From the NCBI RefSeq assembly GCF_002051585.1, contig NZ_MZGX01000019.1:1-64000 (forward strand): a stretch of DNA of 64,000 bases. Reading direction: 5' to 3'. Of this stretch, positions 47,989 through 57,114 are shown piece after piece. The number at the start of each line of letters is the position of its first letter. Positions within the stretch are counted from its first letter, which is position 1. Made by a program: the position numbers and the translations under genes. Source of the stretch: Ruminiclostridium hungatei (GTDB lineage: Bacteria > Bacillota > Clostridia > Acetivibrionales > DSM-1351). The notes under the pieces were generated by a model, which was given only the letters and a program-made list of their open reading frames with translations, did not search any database and was not told where the DNA came from.

Positions 47989-49083
47989 CTAAATCTGATA
48001 GTCGGAATACTCGGAATTCCTGAATTCTGAGGGGCTCTTTCCATTTATCCTTTTAAACTGCTTCATGAAGTAGTTTAAATCCCTGTAACCTATCTGAAAG
48101 CCTATTTCATAGGTTTTTAAAGAGGTATTTTTAAAAAGGAACTCGGCCCGGGCCATTTTCACCATAGTCACATAATCGTTGAAATGAATGCCGGTCTTTG
48201 CCGGGAAGGAATTGCTCAAATATGTATTGTTGATGAAAAATTTATCGGAAATCACTTTCAGCTTTAAATCCTGTTCGGGATTATTCAATATGTAGTCGCA
48301 TATATTACGGATGTTTTCATCCTGAGTATCGGGCTGAAACTTTAATATGAATTTTATGAGGAAATTTAACTTTCTCAGGTAGAATTCCTTGAAGGCGTCG
48401 GTATTTCCTTCATGCAGGAAATCAATTTCTTCAAAGAAACTTATTGCCGTAAAATTGCCAAGCCATTTATATTCTTCATAAATTGCCGTCACTATATTGT
48501 GATACAGCTTTTTTATAATAATATCAGCTTTTATAATATTGTCCCGCAAAGCCTGATACAGATTTTCAACTGTAGTTGCGAACATCTGCACTGCCGAGAA
48601 GTCCTTATTCTTTATGTGGGTGATTATGCTTTTTTCCTCCGCCGCCGGGTAAGCCCATTCCGGTCCGCTGTTGGAATCAAAGCTTTTGGAGCTTTGTTCC
48701 TGGTTTTTGTATAAAAACTTTTTAGCCCTGCCCAGAAGCTCAAGTATGCTCTCTTCATTGGCCGGCTTGACCAGATAATCAAATGCACCCAGTACTATGC
48801 CTTGCCTGGCATAGTTAAATTCGCTGTATTCACTGATTAACACAACACAGGGGGACAATCTGTCCCGCTTGATTTCCCTTAAAAGCTGCAGTCCGTCCAT
48901 AATGGGCATTCTGATATCGGTCAGCACCAGATCGTAGGTATTCTTTCTGAGCAGATCTATAGCCTGACTGCCGTTATTGGCTTTTCCGGCAATTTCAAAC
49001 CCTGAAAGCTCCCCCCAGACTTTTAACCGCTCCATTTCAATCAGGAAAATGTCCCTGTCATCCACAATCAAAGTCTTGTGCAT
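47989..49083 (-). CDS. YesN-type response regulator with AraC-like DNA-binding domain
   Basis: 364 residues. Receiver domain (TLIVDDRDIFL; phospho-Asp56 in LVLTDIRMPIMDG; conserved Lys in FDYLVKPANEE), a middle helical linker, and an AraC-type double helix-turn-helix at the C-terminus (ISDKFFINNTYLSNSFPAKT, TSLKTYEIGFQIGYRDLNYF, GKSPSEFR). Such YesN-type regulators in Clostridia usually control sugar-uptake genes. The kinase gene lies 42 bases upstream on the same strand; the target operon is unknown. Confidence 0.92.
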   Translation of the reverse strand: MHKTLIVDDRDIFLIEMERLKVWGELSGFEIAGKANNGSQAIDLLRKNTYDLVLTDIRMPIMDGLQLLREIKRDRLSPCVVLISEYSEFNYARQGIVLGAFDYLVKPANEESILELLGRAKKFLYKNQEQSSKSFDSNSGPEWAYPAAEEKSIITHIKNKDFSAVQMFATTVENLYQALRDNIIKADIIIKKLYHNIVTAIYEEYKWLGNFTAISFFEEIDFLHEGNTDAFKEFYLRKLNFLIKFILKFQPDTQDENIRNICDYILNNPEQDLKLKVISDKFFINNTYLSNSFPAKTGIHFNDYVTMVKMARAEFLFKNTSLKTYEIGFQIGYRDLNYFMKQFKRINGKSPSEFRNSEYSDYQI

Positions 49084-49125
49084 TAAAAATCACCTCGTTT
49101 CCCAAATAGCTTAATATTACACCGC

Positions 49126-49917
49126 TTACACCAGGATATTCTCACGGCTGATGGTAAAATACACGCAGGCGCCTTTTCCAACCTCACCTGTTATCCAGAC
49201 ACGGCCGCCGAATTTTTCTATGATTTTTTTAACAATTGCAAGTCCCACACCGCTGCCTTCAAAATCGTTCAAGGAGTGCATGCGCTGAAACATGCCAAAC
49301 AGGTTTTCGGAAAACTTCATATCAAATCCTACGCCGTTGTCCTTTATGTAGAAATAGCCCTCATTGTTTTCAAAGCGGTAACCAATGCAAATTATACCGG
49401 TATCAACATTTCTGGTGAACTTCAGGGAATTTGACAGGATATTTGCAAACACCTGTTTCATCAGAATCTTATCGGCCAGGATGAAGGGGATGTCCTCTTC
49501 TAGCTGCAGAATGATTCTTTGCTTTTGGGAATATCCTATTACCAGTTCATCAAAAACGGTTTTTGCAAGCTCCTTCACATCCAGTGCTTCCAGAACAGGC
49601 TCAAAATCCGTGAATTTTGTATAGTCCAAAAGCTTGTTTATAAGAATTAATGTATCACTGCATATGTCCCGTATGTTTTGAATAAGCTCAATGCCCTCAA
49701 TGGAAACTGAATTTTTATAGTCTTCAATAAAAATTCTTGCATAGCCGTCTATAGCCCGGACAGGTGCCTTAATCTCATGGGATATGGTGTAATTAAAGGC
49801 CTGAAGCTCATGGTTGGAAACCTCCAGCCTGTCGGCTATTTCCTGAAGGTCGGCTTTATGTGGGTTCTTGTAATAGGAATCCTCTTTATTAAAAATAGTA
49901 ATCACTCCCGAGTACAC
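49126..49917 (-). CDS. Cytosolic-type sensor histidine kinase
   Basis: 263 residues, start uncertain (GTG 49917 or GTG 49905, neither with a good ribosome site). HisKA helix with H-box FNYTISHEIKAPVRAIDGYA, then HATPase_c: N-box QVFANILSNSLKFTRN, DNGVGFD, FGMFQRMHSLNDFEGSGVGL. No membrane helix or sensor domain is present; the first 40 residues are a short coiled coil. It is probably the partner of the next gene's YesN-type regulator. An N-terminal sensor may have been lost. Confidence 0.88.
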   Translation of the reverse strand: MYSGVITIFNKEDSYYKNPHKADLQEIADRLEVSNHELQAFNYTISHEIKAPVRAIDGYARIFIEDYKNSVSIEGIELIQNIRDICSDTLILINKLLDYTKFTDFEPVLEALDVKELAKTVFDELVIGYSQKQRIILQLEEDIPFILADKILMKQVFANILSNSLKFTRNVDTGIICIGYRFENNEGYFYIKDNGVGFDMKFSENLFGMFQRMHSLNDFEGSGVGLAIVKKIIEKFGGRVWITGEVGKGACVYFTISRENILV

Positions 49918-50189
49918 TCAAATACATACTATAAATATATGTATAATATACAATTTTAACAATATTTTGTCAATTGAAAAACATACTAAAAATATGAGTT
50001 TAATAAGTGAACTAGTAGTGGGTAACAGCTAAAACCTATATTTTCGGTTGGGAATATCCAAATAAAGACAGTCAAAATCTAAATTTACTCTTGTTGTCAG
50101 TGTAAATGAGAAAATTTATAATTTATTAATGGAAATACCTGTAATAAATTGCCTGTTGAAAAAAGCACAATATGGCTCAGGAGGTTAGC
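49918..50189. other. AT-rich intergenic stretch between divergent genes
   Basis: No gene is seen. It separates the kinase gene (minus) from the receiver gene (plus) and should hold both promoters, but no clear -35/-10 pair stands out. A leader-type module begins at 50190. Confidence 0.5.
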
Positions 50190-50309
50190 GTGAAAGATAC
50201 ATGTGGTAAGTCAGAGTGGATTTCACGCAGCGAAAGCCACTACGTGTTCTTTCATTACTATTTGTGTACGCGCTATGCGCGCAGATGGGAGATAATATGC
50301 AAAAAATAA
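50190..50309 (+). CDS. Leader ORF/structured module (family copy 2)
   Basis: GTG 50190 follows AGGAGG by about five bases. The first 18 residues match the other copies (KDTCGKSEWISRSESH), then one extra T shifts the frame and it ends 13 bases inside the receiver gene. The final hairpin TACGCGC TAT GCGCG(c)A and GATGGGAG are conserved at DNA level, so the 3' part is conserved as RNA rather than as peptide here. Confidence 0.45.
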   Translation: MKDTCGKSEWISRSESHYVFFHYYLCTRYARRWEIICKK

Positions 50310-50671
50310 ATGTTTTGATAATAGAAGAATTCAAATACATAGCAGATTTGAATGTTCTGGAGCTGAAAAGAGGCGGCTTTGAGGTGGACAGTAAATATGT
50401 ATGCAGCGAAGATGCCATGAGACAGGCACTTTGCTCCAAGCAGTATGATATTATTCTCTCTGACAATTCAACACCCCACTTTAATGCCATCCAAGCTTTG
50501 CTGACCAGAAATGAGCTGGCACCCAAAACCCCTTTCATAATAGTTTCCGAGGATGTATCCCCTGAAAGCATAAAATATGCCATGAAAAACAGTTGCTGTG
50601 CGTACCTGCTCAAGGAGAACCTGCACCAGCTTGCTATCCTTGTGAAAAATATAATTAAAAGAAACCTGTAA
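50297..50671 (+). CDS. Stand-alone receiver-domain protein
   Basis: 124 residues from ATG 50297. A single CheY-like receiver: VLIIEEFKYIADLN (acidic pocket Glu-Glu rather than Asp-Asp), phospho-Asp56 in IILSDNSTPHF, FIIVSEDVSP and the Lys in AYLLKENL. No output domain. It probably acts as a phosphate shuttle or by protein binding; the kinase is unknown, though the kinase gene at 49.9 kb is nearby and divergent. Confidence 0.85.
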   Translation: MQKINVLIIEEFKYIADLNVLELKRGGFEVDSKYVCSEDAMRQALCSKQYDIILSDNSTPHFNAIQALLTRNELAPKTPFIIVSEDVSPESIKYAMKNSCCAYLLKENLHQLAILVKNIIKRNL

Positions 50672-50678
50672 ATATAAA

Positions 50679-50718
50679 TCCAAATTTAGTCTACCATTTT
50701 TCAAAATATACTCCATTG
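50679..50718. repeat. 40-bp sequence shared with the region upstream of 59.8 kb
   Basis: TCCAAATTTAGTC at 50679, then ACCAT and AAATATACTC-like words to 50718, matching 59631-59670 at 35 of 40 positions. Both copies lie 110-165 bases upstream of a gene (metK here). It could be a repeat or a shared promoter/operator. Confidence 0.5.
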
Positions 50719-50830
50719 AAATGAGGATTATATACAATTAAAATAAACATATCGGAATAGTATATATTAAAAATCAGGCACGGTCTTATAGAGTCTGTGC
50801 TATCAATATTATCAAAAGGAGATCAATTTT

Positions 50831-52009
50831 ATGGCCAGATTATTTACATCAGAATCAGTAACTGAAGGACATCCGGATAAAATATGCGATCAGATATCAG
50901 ATGCCATACTGGATGCATTGATTGAGCAAGACCCATATTCAAGAGTGGCTGCTGAAACAACTGTTGCCACAGGGCTTGCTTTGGTAGTGGGAGAAATATC
51001 AACAAAGGCTTATGTTGATATTCCCAAAATAATAAGAAATACAATCAGAGAGATTGGCTACACAAAAAATGCCGACGGTTTTGACGCAGATTCAATAGCT
51101 GTTCTGACATCTATAGATGAACAGTCTGCAGACATTGCCCTTGGTGTGGACAAAGCTTATGAATCGAAGGTAGGCGGGTCTCAGGAAGACTTTGGAACGG
51201 GAGCCGGGGATCAGGGCATGATGTTCGGGTACGCAACCAATGAGACGGAGGATTATCTTCCTGTAACAATTTCCTTTGCACACCGTCTTTCCAGAAGGTT
51301 GACCGAAGTAAGAAAGAACGGTACTCTCAAATATCTGAAACCTGACGGCAAATCACAGGTTACAGTGGAATTTGACCAGGATGGAAATGCCAAAAGGATT
51401 GATACGGTGGTCATTTCATCCCAGCATGCTGAGGAGGTGACTTTGGAGCAGATAAGGAAGGACATTGTCAAATATGTGATAAAGGAAGTACTGCCGGCAG
51501 AATTGCTGGATGATAAAACCAGATATTTTGTAAATCCTACAGGAAGATTTGTTATTGGAGGACCTCAAGGTGATGCAGGGCTGACAGGCAGAAAAATAAT
51601 TGTAGATACCTATGGCGGAGTGGGGAGACACGGAGGCGGAGCTTTCTCGGGCAAAGACCCTACAAAGGTGGACAGATCGGCTGCCTATGCTGCAAGATGG
51701 GTTGCCAAAAATCTGGTGGCTGCCGGGGTTGCCGACAGGTTGGAAATAGAGGTGGCGTATGCAATCGGTGTGGCAAGACCGGTTTCGGTTGCAGTTGAAA
51801 CCTTTGGCACAGGTAAAATACCGGACGAAAAAATCGTAGATATCATAAAAAAGGAATTCGACTTAAGACCCGCGGCAATAATTGAGGCACTGGAGCTGAG
51901 AAGGCCAATATACAGGCAGACAGCAGCCTATGGGCATTTTGGAAGGACCGATATAGATTTGCCATGGGAAAGACTTGACCGGGTGGAAGCAATAAAAAAA
52001 TATCTGTAG
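50831..52009 (+). CDS. metK: S-adenosylmethionine synthetase
   Basis: 392 residues. Makes SAM from methionine and ATP. Motifs [44 protein letters not shown]-like [20 protein letters not shown] and [11 protein letters not shown] are all present. AAGGAG precedes ATG 50831. No SAM-box riboswitch could be recognised upstream; a GCACGG / CTGTGC hairpin lies at about 50776-50800. Confidence 0.98.
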   Translation: MARLFTSESVTEGHPDKICDQISDAILDALIEQDPYSRVAAETTVATGLALVVGEISTKAYVDIPKIIRNTIREIGYTKNADGFDADSIAVLTSIDEQSADIALGVDKAYESKVGGSQEDFGTGAGDQGMMFGYATNETEDYLPVTISFAHRLSRRLTEVRKNGTLKYLKPDGKSQVTVEFDQDGNAKRIDTVVISSQHAEEVTLEQIRKDIVKYVIKEVLPAELLDDKTRYFVNPTGRFVIGGPQGDAGLTGRKIIVDTYGGVGRHGGGAFSGKDPTKVDRSAAYAARWVAKNLVAAGVADRLEIEVAYAIGVARPVSVAVETFGTGKIPDEKIVDIIKKEFDLRPAAIIEALELRRPIYRQTAAYGHFGRTDIDLPWERLDRVEAIKKYL

Positions 52010-52073
52010 CCTGATAAATAAAACAAATCCGGCAGGATACACCATTTAAATAATGAATATCTGATTAGAGAAA

Positions 52074-52120
52074 CTAAAGGATAATTTCAGTAAAATACTG
52101 TGATTGTCCTTTGTTTTTTA
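52074..52120 (+). terminator. Probable terminator after metK
   Basis: AAAGGA pairs with TCCTTT, with CAG / CTG inside, followed by GTTTTTT. It lies 65 bases after the metK stop. Confidence 0.6.
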
Positions 52121-52161
52121 CCCGGAAATCAGGGGAAAACGGACAGCGAAGACTGTTTGAG

Positions 52162-52185
52162 TACGCAGGTAAGCGTAGATGGGAG
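52162..52185 (+). promoter_or_regulatory. Hairpin plus ribosome site before the first importer gene
   Basis: TACGC AGGTAA GCGTA (52162-52177) runs directly into GATGGGAG (52178-52185), eight bases before ATG 52194. This matches the 3' end of the leader modules at 40.4, 50.3, 57.9 and 58.8 kb although the rest of the module is missing. Confidence 0.55.
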
Positions 52186-52193
52186 AAAAAAAT

Positions 52194-53267
52194 ATGGATA
52201 AAAGGTTTAAAACTTTTGCAGCAGCATTAATAATTACAGGCCTTATGCTTGTGGGGATGACCGGATGCGGAGGGGGCAGCAGCCCTGTGACGGTTTCTGA
52301 AACCGGGGCTTCCGGGCCGGCAGCAATCCCGGCGGCAGGAAAAGAATCCGGTTCCGGAGATGCTGCAGCTTTCAAAATAAACATTGCGGTGGATTCCGGA
52401 ACTTTTGCCTATCCCTTTTGGGTTGCAAAAAACAAAGGCATACTTGAAAAATACAATATTGAAGCAGATTTTCAGACCTATGCGTATGGAATAGATACTA
52501 TTAATGCTGTACAGCTTGACCAGGCGGATATAGGCGAAGCTATGGATTTTGCCGCTGTAAGCAGGCTGGGCGGAGCAAGTGAATTGCAGTTTATTTCTTT
52601 TATCGCAGGAAACAAACTGGGTGCTTCAAAATTGTACGCACTTAAAGGCAGTATAAAAAAAATCCAGGATTTGTCCGGCAAATCGGTGGTAGTTCAAAAG
52701 GGAACTGTAAATGAATATGTCTGGGCGCAAACCTATGATAAATACGGAATTGATCCCAAATCCGTGAATCCGCTGTTTATCAGCAGTACTGCCGAGGGGC
52801 TTGCACTTGTAAAGTCGGGAGATGCCGATGCCATATGGGCAGGTGCTGATATAAGCGGGCAGGTTGAAGAATTGGGAGGGAAAAGTCTGGGAGATTACAC
52901 TCTGATCGGTTTTGCACCACAGGGTTTTCTGATGCTTAAAAAGCCATACCTGGATAAAAATGATGAGGGCATACAAAGGCTGCTTAAGGCTTTAAAGGAG
53001 GCAGTTGCCATTATCAATGCCAATCCGGAGGAAGCAGCCAATATTGTTAAGGATAACTTTAAAATACCTGTGGAAAATATTGCCAGGGTATTGAAGGACA
53101 CCATTTTTGACATCAGACTCAGTCAACAGGATGTGGATCAACTGGACAGTGTGGCAAAATGGTCCATTCAAAACAAATTGATCAAGTATGACTTTAATGT
53201 CAGGGACTATATATATTTAAAGCCATTGGAGAAAACCTTCCCTGAGACAATTACATATAAAAAATAA
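52194..53267 (+). CDS. Substrate-binding lipoprotein of a nitrate/sulfonate/taurine-class ABC importer
   Basis: 357 residues from ATG 52194. Lipobox VGMTGC, a short Gly/Ser/Ala linker, then a periplasmic-binding type II fold of the SsuA/TauA/ThiY class: NIAVDSGTFAYPFWVAKNKG, IDTINAVQLDQADIGEAMDF, DLSGKSVVVQKGTVNEYVWA and SGDADAIWAGADIS. It is the first of two such importers in the locus, here followed by the ATPase and permease after 400 bases. Ligand unknown; class members bind sulfonates, nitrate, pyrimidine precursors or riboflavin. Confidence 0.88.
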   Translation: MDKRFKTFAAALIITGLMLVGMTGCGGGSSPVTVSETGASGPAAIPAAGKESGSGDAAAFKINIAVDSGTFAYPFWVAKNKGILEKYNIEADFQTYAYGIDTINAVQLDQADIGEAMDFAAVSRLGGASELQFISFIAGNKLGASKLYALKGSIKKIQDLSGKSVVVQKGTVNEYVWAQTYDKYGIDPKSVNPLFISSTAEGLALVKSGDADAIWAGADISGQVEELGGKSLGDYTLIGFAPQGFLMLKKPYLDKNDEGIQRLLKALKEAVAIINANPEEAANIVKDNFKIPVENIARVLKDTIFDIRLSQQDVDQLDSVAKWSIQNKLIKYDFNVRDYIYLKPLEKTFPETITYKK

Positions 53268-53668
53268 CTGTAAGTAACTGAAGTGCTGGTTAAGGATGTA
53301 TACAATTAAAAAGTAACCTGTGAGACTGTTCCCTTCCGGACGAATTTTAAAGAAATACTTGTATATAACACTTTTGCTTGAAATAGTACGACTTACAACA
53401 TGCTTTTTCAGCCGTCGCAGCAACTCCACTATCCAGGTCTCGGGTGCTGCTTAAATTGACATCGTGTTTGTGTCAATTTAACTGCTAAAGCAGCATGATA
53501 TAAGCTTACAATTTCAGCAAAAGCTTTTAATCATACCGCGCATTTCTTTAAAGTTGTCCTCGCGTGGACAGTATCAAGCACTTTATTCACGTTCATCATG
53601 TTTAACCAACACAATGAGTTAATCCAAGCAGCCATATTTATTTCCACAAAGAAAGGGGGAATGGGCTT
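53268..53668. other. Intergenic stretch between binding protein and ATPase genes
   Basis: No gene that I can support. A hairpin AAATTGACA / TGTCAATTT lies at 53454-53480. A minus-strand open stretch near 53537-53641 (MAAWINSLCWL...) lacks a ribosome site. The region breaks the A-B-C gene order more than usual for such importers. Confidence 0.4.
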
Positions 53669-54460
53669 ATGAGTTCAGCAGGAAACACCTGCATTAAAAT
53701 TGACAATCTCTCAAAGGACTATACTTATGGTTTGAAACCCGGTGGCCCCGGACGGAATGTAATAAAGGGCATAAATCTGGAAATAGGCAGGGGAGAATTC
53801 CATATAATCCTTGGCCCCAGCGGCTGCGGAAAATCCACACTGCTAAACATTATTGCTGGATTTATTTCCAAATCGGAGGGCAGTGTTGCATTGAACGGCA
53901 CTGAAATCAAAAAACCGGGACGGGACAGAGGTGTGGTATTCCAGAATGCGGATTCTGCAATATTTCCATGGCTGACGGTAAGAGGAAATGTTGAATACGG
54001 CTTGAGAATGAAGGGAATGGCTTCGGGAAAACGCAGGCAGATATCTTCGGAGTATATCAGGCTGGTGGGGCTGGAAAGCCATGAGAATAAATACCCGGGA
54101 GAACTTTCAGGAGGAATGAAGCAAAGGGTTCAGATGGCAAGAAGCCTTTCAAATGATTCGGAAATTTTGATTATGGACGAACCTTTTGGAGCTCTGGATG
54201 CTCATACCAGAAGGATTATGCAGACTGAGCTTGTAAGGATATGGCAGGAAACCGGAAAAACCATTATTTTTGTAACCCATGACATAACCGAAGCTATAAT
54301 ACTAGGTCAAAGAATCAGTATTATGTCAAAGTCACCGGATGCCACCATATATAAAATATATGAAAATACTTTGCCCTATCATAGGAATGCGGCTTCACCG
54401 GGATTTTCAGCATTGTTCGGGCAAATACAGGGGCACTTTGATTTTGGAGAAAATATTTGA
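53669..54460 (+). CDS. ABC importer ATPase, nitrate/sulfonate class
   Basis: 263 residues. Walker A LGPSGCGKSTLLN, Q-loop GVVFQNADSAIFPWLTVRGN, signature LSGGMKQRVQMARSL, Walker B ILIMDEPFGALDAHTRR and H-loop VTHDITEAI, all of the SsuB/TauB/NrtD type. It energises the importer with the adjacent permease and binding protein. Site AAAGGGGG precedes ATG 53669. Confidence 0.94.
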   Translation: MSSAGNTCIKIDNLSKDYTYGLKPGGPGRNVIKGINLEIGRGEFHIILGPSGCGKSTLLNIIAGFISKSEGSVALNGTEIKKPGRDRGVVFQNADSAIFPWLTVRGNVEYGLRMKGMASGKRRQISSEYIRLVGLESHENKYPGELSGGMKQRVQMARSLSNDSEILIMDEPFGALDAHTRRIMQTELVRIWQETGKTIIFVTHDITEAIILGQRISIMSKSPDATIYKIYENTLPYHRNAASPGFSALFGQIQGHFDFGENI

Positions 54461-54503
54461 AATTGCAACTTAAAAGAGTATTGAGGGGAAAGGAGAATCA
54501 AAA

Positions 54504-55373
54504 GTGGAAAGAGTAATTGAAATAGCGGTGAACCATACGGGAAACAAGCACCGGGAAAAGAGTGAAAGCCAGGCTGTATATCTTTTTATCAGAACCTTAA
54601 GGGCTGCCGTCTGGTTTGCGGCAGAAAAAGGAATACTTACCTGGATACTGCTTTTCGGCATATGGGGGATTGCTTCTCTGGCTTATACAGTGGATTTTTT
54701 ACCCAGTCCGCTGGAAACTATTGCAGGAGCGAAAGAAATTATTTTGGACGGAACCCTGGTAAGATTTGTTGCAATAAGCTCTCAAAGAGTACTGTGGGGC
54801 TGGAGTCTGGGGATTTTATTCGCCGTACCGGCAGGCTTGATAATTGGCCGGTTGGAACTTTTGAGAAGGATTTTTGAGCCCTTCATAGATTTTCTCAGAT
54901 TTATCCCCGCCATAGGCTTTTTGACACTGTTTCTGATGTGGTTTGGTGCGGGAGAGCAATCCAAGGTGGTACTTATTTTTTATGCCACGGTATTTGTAAT
55001 ATTAATAAATACAATAGTGGGGGTTCTGAGTATTGACAAAAACAGGCTGCAAGCTGCAAGGTCGCTGGGGGCTTCAGAATTTCAAATTATTTATTCTGTT
55101 CTGATTCCTTCTGCACTTCCTCATGTTTTTACCGGCATAAGGCTGGGACTGGGGGGAGCCTTTACCTCAATCGTTGCGGCAGAGATGCTGGCAGCCAAGG
55201 AGGGAATAGGCTTTCTGATATACACCTCAAGACTTTATTTCAGGACGGACTGGATATTTGTAGGGCTTCTTACCCTTGGGCTTATGGGATATGTCTCTGA
55301 CCGGCTTATCAGGGCTTTCGGCAAGACGGTATTGGGCAGGTACGGCATTAATGATACCAGAAAATTTGAATGA
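54504..55373 (+). CDS. ABC importer permease, nitrate/sulfonate class
   Basis: 289 residues from GTG 54504 (AAAGGAG upstream). About six membrane helices with the EAA-like loop AARSLGASEFQIIYSVLIPS and ALPHVFTGIRLGLGGAF, as in SsuC/TauC. An N-terminal cytosolic extension of about 35 residues (IAVNHTGNKHREKSESQAVY) is longer than usual. It is followed 24 bases on by a radical SAM gene, so importer and enzyme are probably one transcript. Confidence 0.93.
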   Translation: MERVIEIAVNHTGNKHREKSESQAVYLFIRTLRAAVWFAAEKGILTWILLFGIWGIASLAYTVDFLPSPLETIAGAKEIILDGTLVRFVAISSQRVLWGWSLGILFAVPAGLIIGRLELLRRIFEPFIDFLRFIPAIGFLTLFLMWFGAGEQSKVVLIFYATVFVILINTIVGVLSIDKNRLQAARSLGASEFQIIYSVLIPSALPHVFTGIRLGLGGAFTSIVAAEMLAAKEGIGFLIYTSRLYFRTDWIFVGLLTLGLMGYVSDRLIRAFGKTVLGRYGINDTRKFE

Positions 55374-55397
55374 TTTTACAGTAAAGGAGAGTTTGAT

Positions 55398-56597
55398 ATG
55401 AGTGTGAAAAGCAATCTGTATGAGGAAGTAAGAATAAAAAATGAAGTTACGGTGGAGGGAATACAAATAACCGAAGAAGTGGATACACTGCTGAAAAGTC
55501 TGGATCTGGGAGGAAAATACCAGGAAGAGGTTCATGGTATGTTTGAATACGATAAGGAGCCTCATGCAGGCATTGCACATCCGGTAGGCTTCAGGTCTCC
55601 GGGCGGCTTTCTGTTTCCCTTTAATTCCTACAGGAAATCCAGATTTTCCATAGGCTATGACAGGGGTTCATACATTCTGACTGAAAACGGGCACAAGGTC
55701 TTTGACATTGATTTTCTGGAAAGGCCTGAATATTACAGTCATGCTACCAGTGACGGGGTTCAGATGAAAAATATCGCGGTTTATAATCACGAGGGAGTGG
55801 TATTTGTAACCTACAGCAACGAGTGCCACTTGAAGGAAAAAGGGCTGGATTGCCTGTACTGCAACATTAACGCTACAAAAAACACCTACGCTGACGTGGA
55901 GGGCATCAAGTGGAAATATCCCAAGCAGATAGCCGAAACAGTAAAACTTGCCTATCAGGAGCCTGGAAGGCATCATGTAACCTTGACAGGAGGCTTTGTA
56001 CCAGAGCACCGGGAAATGGATTATTACTTTGATGTTGCCGAGGCAATCCAGCTTGAAACCGGTTTGGACGATTTTAACGGGACGGCTGTAATCGGAGCAC
56101 CGGAGGACCATGGTATAATAGACAGGTACAAGGAGGCAGGCTACCGTACCCTGGCCATAAATATAGAACTCTGGGACAAAAATATTTTTAAAAGCATCTG
56201 CCCGGGCAAGGAGCAGTTAAGCGGAGGCTGGGAGAACTGGAGGTCTTCTCTGGAACATGCCGCAAAGGTTTTCGGCCATGGAAGGGTACGCTCAAACATA
56301 GTGGCGGGGCTGGAGCCAAAGCGTTCAACTTTGGAGGGGATAGAATATCTGGCTTCAAAGGGCATTGTCTGCTTTGCAGGGGCCTGGTGCCCAAATCCCG
56401 GCTCCGAGCTGGAAAACCATAGAAGCCCGGAACCTGAATGGCATTGGGATCTGACCTTGAAAATAGCAGAGATATTCCGCAAAAACGGATTTACATATGA
56501 TCAGCTATATGATTGCAGTGCTTCATCAAATTCATGCATACACGATATTTATAGAATTGAAAGCGGGATATTGCCGGCACTGAAGCAGGCAATATAG
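55398..56597 (+). CDS. Radical SAM protein with a CX8CX2C motif
   Basis: 399 residues, AGGAG upstream of ATG 55398. The putative cluster cysteines are Cys143, Cys152 and Cys155 in NECHLKEKGLDCLYCN, a CX8CX2C spacing rather than CX3CX2C. The surrounding pattern fits a radical SAM barrel: HVTLTGGFVPEHREMDYYFD, TLAINIELWDKNIFKSICPG, GWENWRSSLEHAAKVFG, SNIVAGLEPKRSTLEGIEYL and CFAGAWCPNPGSELE. Substrate unknown. Its place between two sulfonate-class importers and a NifH-like gene suggests it takes part in metabolising the imported compound or maturing the nitrogenase-like enzyme. Confidence 0.75.
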   Translation: MSVKSNLYEEVRIKNEVTVEGIQITEEVDTLLKSLDLGGKYQEEVHGMFEYDKEPHAGIAHPVGFRSPGGFLFPFNSYRKSRFSIGYDRGSYILTENGHKVFDIDFLERPEYYSHATSDGVQMKNIAVYNHEGVVFVTYSNECHLKEKGLDCLYCNINATKNTYADVEGIKWKYPKQIAETVKLAYQEPGRHHVTLTGGFVPEHREMDYYFDVAEAIQLETGLDDFNGTAVIGAPEDHGIIDRYKEAGYRTLAINIELWDKNIFKSICPGKEQLSGGWENWRSSLEHAAKVFGHGRVRSNIVAGLEPKRSTLEGIEYLASKGIVCFAGAWCPNPGSELENHRSPEPEWHWDLTLKIAEIFRKNGFTYDQLYDCSASSNSCIHDIYRIESGILPALKQAI

Positions 56598-56663
56598 CAT
56601 CGGGCAGCAAACCAGGCCTGCTGAAATCTTTTTAAACAACAGAATAAAAGGTTAATACCCAAA

Positions 56664-56732
56664 GGCAATTGCCAGAAAGCGTACCGGTTCAGACTTGACT
56701 GTATGGACGGTTATTCCGGCAATTGCTTTTTT
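56664..56732 (+). terminator. Terminator after the radical SAM gene
   Basis: GGCAATTGCC and GGCAATTGC arms enclose a 44-base region with a smaller CCG / CGG pair; TTTTTT follows the right arm. It ends the first importer/radical SAM transcript. Confidence 0.65.
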
Positions 56733-56813
56733 GCGTATAGGGCGTTGTGCTAATTCGACAGGTGAGTTTTACCAGTTGGAAACAGTTATTGCTCAGCAGA
56801 TACTTCTGTACTA

Positions 56814-56869
56814 GATTCAATTACGGTTCAAACCCAAACTATCAGCATTCGGCCGATAGTAATTGACTT
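56814..56869. repeat. Small inverted-repeat element, copy D
   Basis: Left end GATTCAATTAC (9 of 11 matching AAGTCAATTAC) and exact right end GTAATTGACTT, with inner CTATC / GATAG hairpin. Bases 56829-56869 nearly equal 40238-40278 of copy B. Confidence 0.65.
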
Positions 56870-57015
56870 TGCGTACCCGTTGAGACAAATTTTCTTACTC
56901 TGTGCTGAACATAAAATCAACTAGCATAACGAGTTAAATTAAGATTACACCTCTATTTTATAAGTTTACAGTAAAATGTTACTTATAACAGGTAAAACGT
57001 ACTTATTTACAGTAA

Positions 57016-57044
57016 TTGACAAAAATAGTAAATAGAGTTAATAT
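57016..57044 (+). promoter_or_regulatory. Promoter of the metalloprotease gene
   Basis: TTGACA (57016-57021), 17-base spacer, TAATAT (57039-57044), about 70 bases before ATG 57115. It is the only promoter-like pair in the 500-base gap. Confidence 0.65.
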
Positions 57045-57114
57045 GTAGATGGATATAACAATCTGAATCTAAAGAAATATATATACTCACAAAACAATGA
57101 ATTGGAGGATACAA

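Noticed and set aside
50719-50830. SAM riboswitch before metK
   Set aside because: None of the S-box conserved core words (such as the AGGTGGAGGGA and GGCAACC parts) is present; only a simple hairpin and a ribosome site are seen.
53537-53641. Small minus-strand ORF in the importer gap
   Set aside because: No ribosome site and no recognised family.
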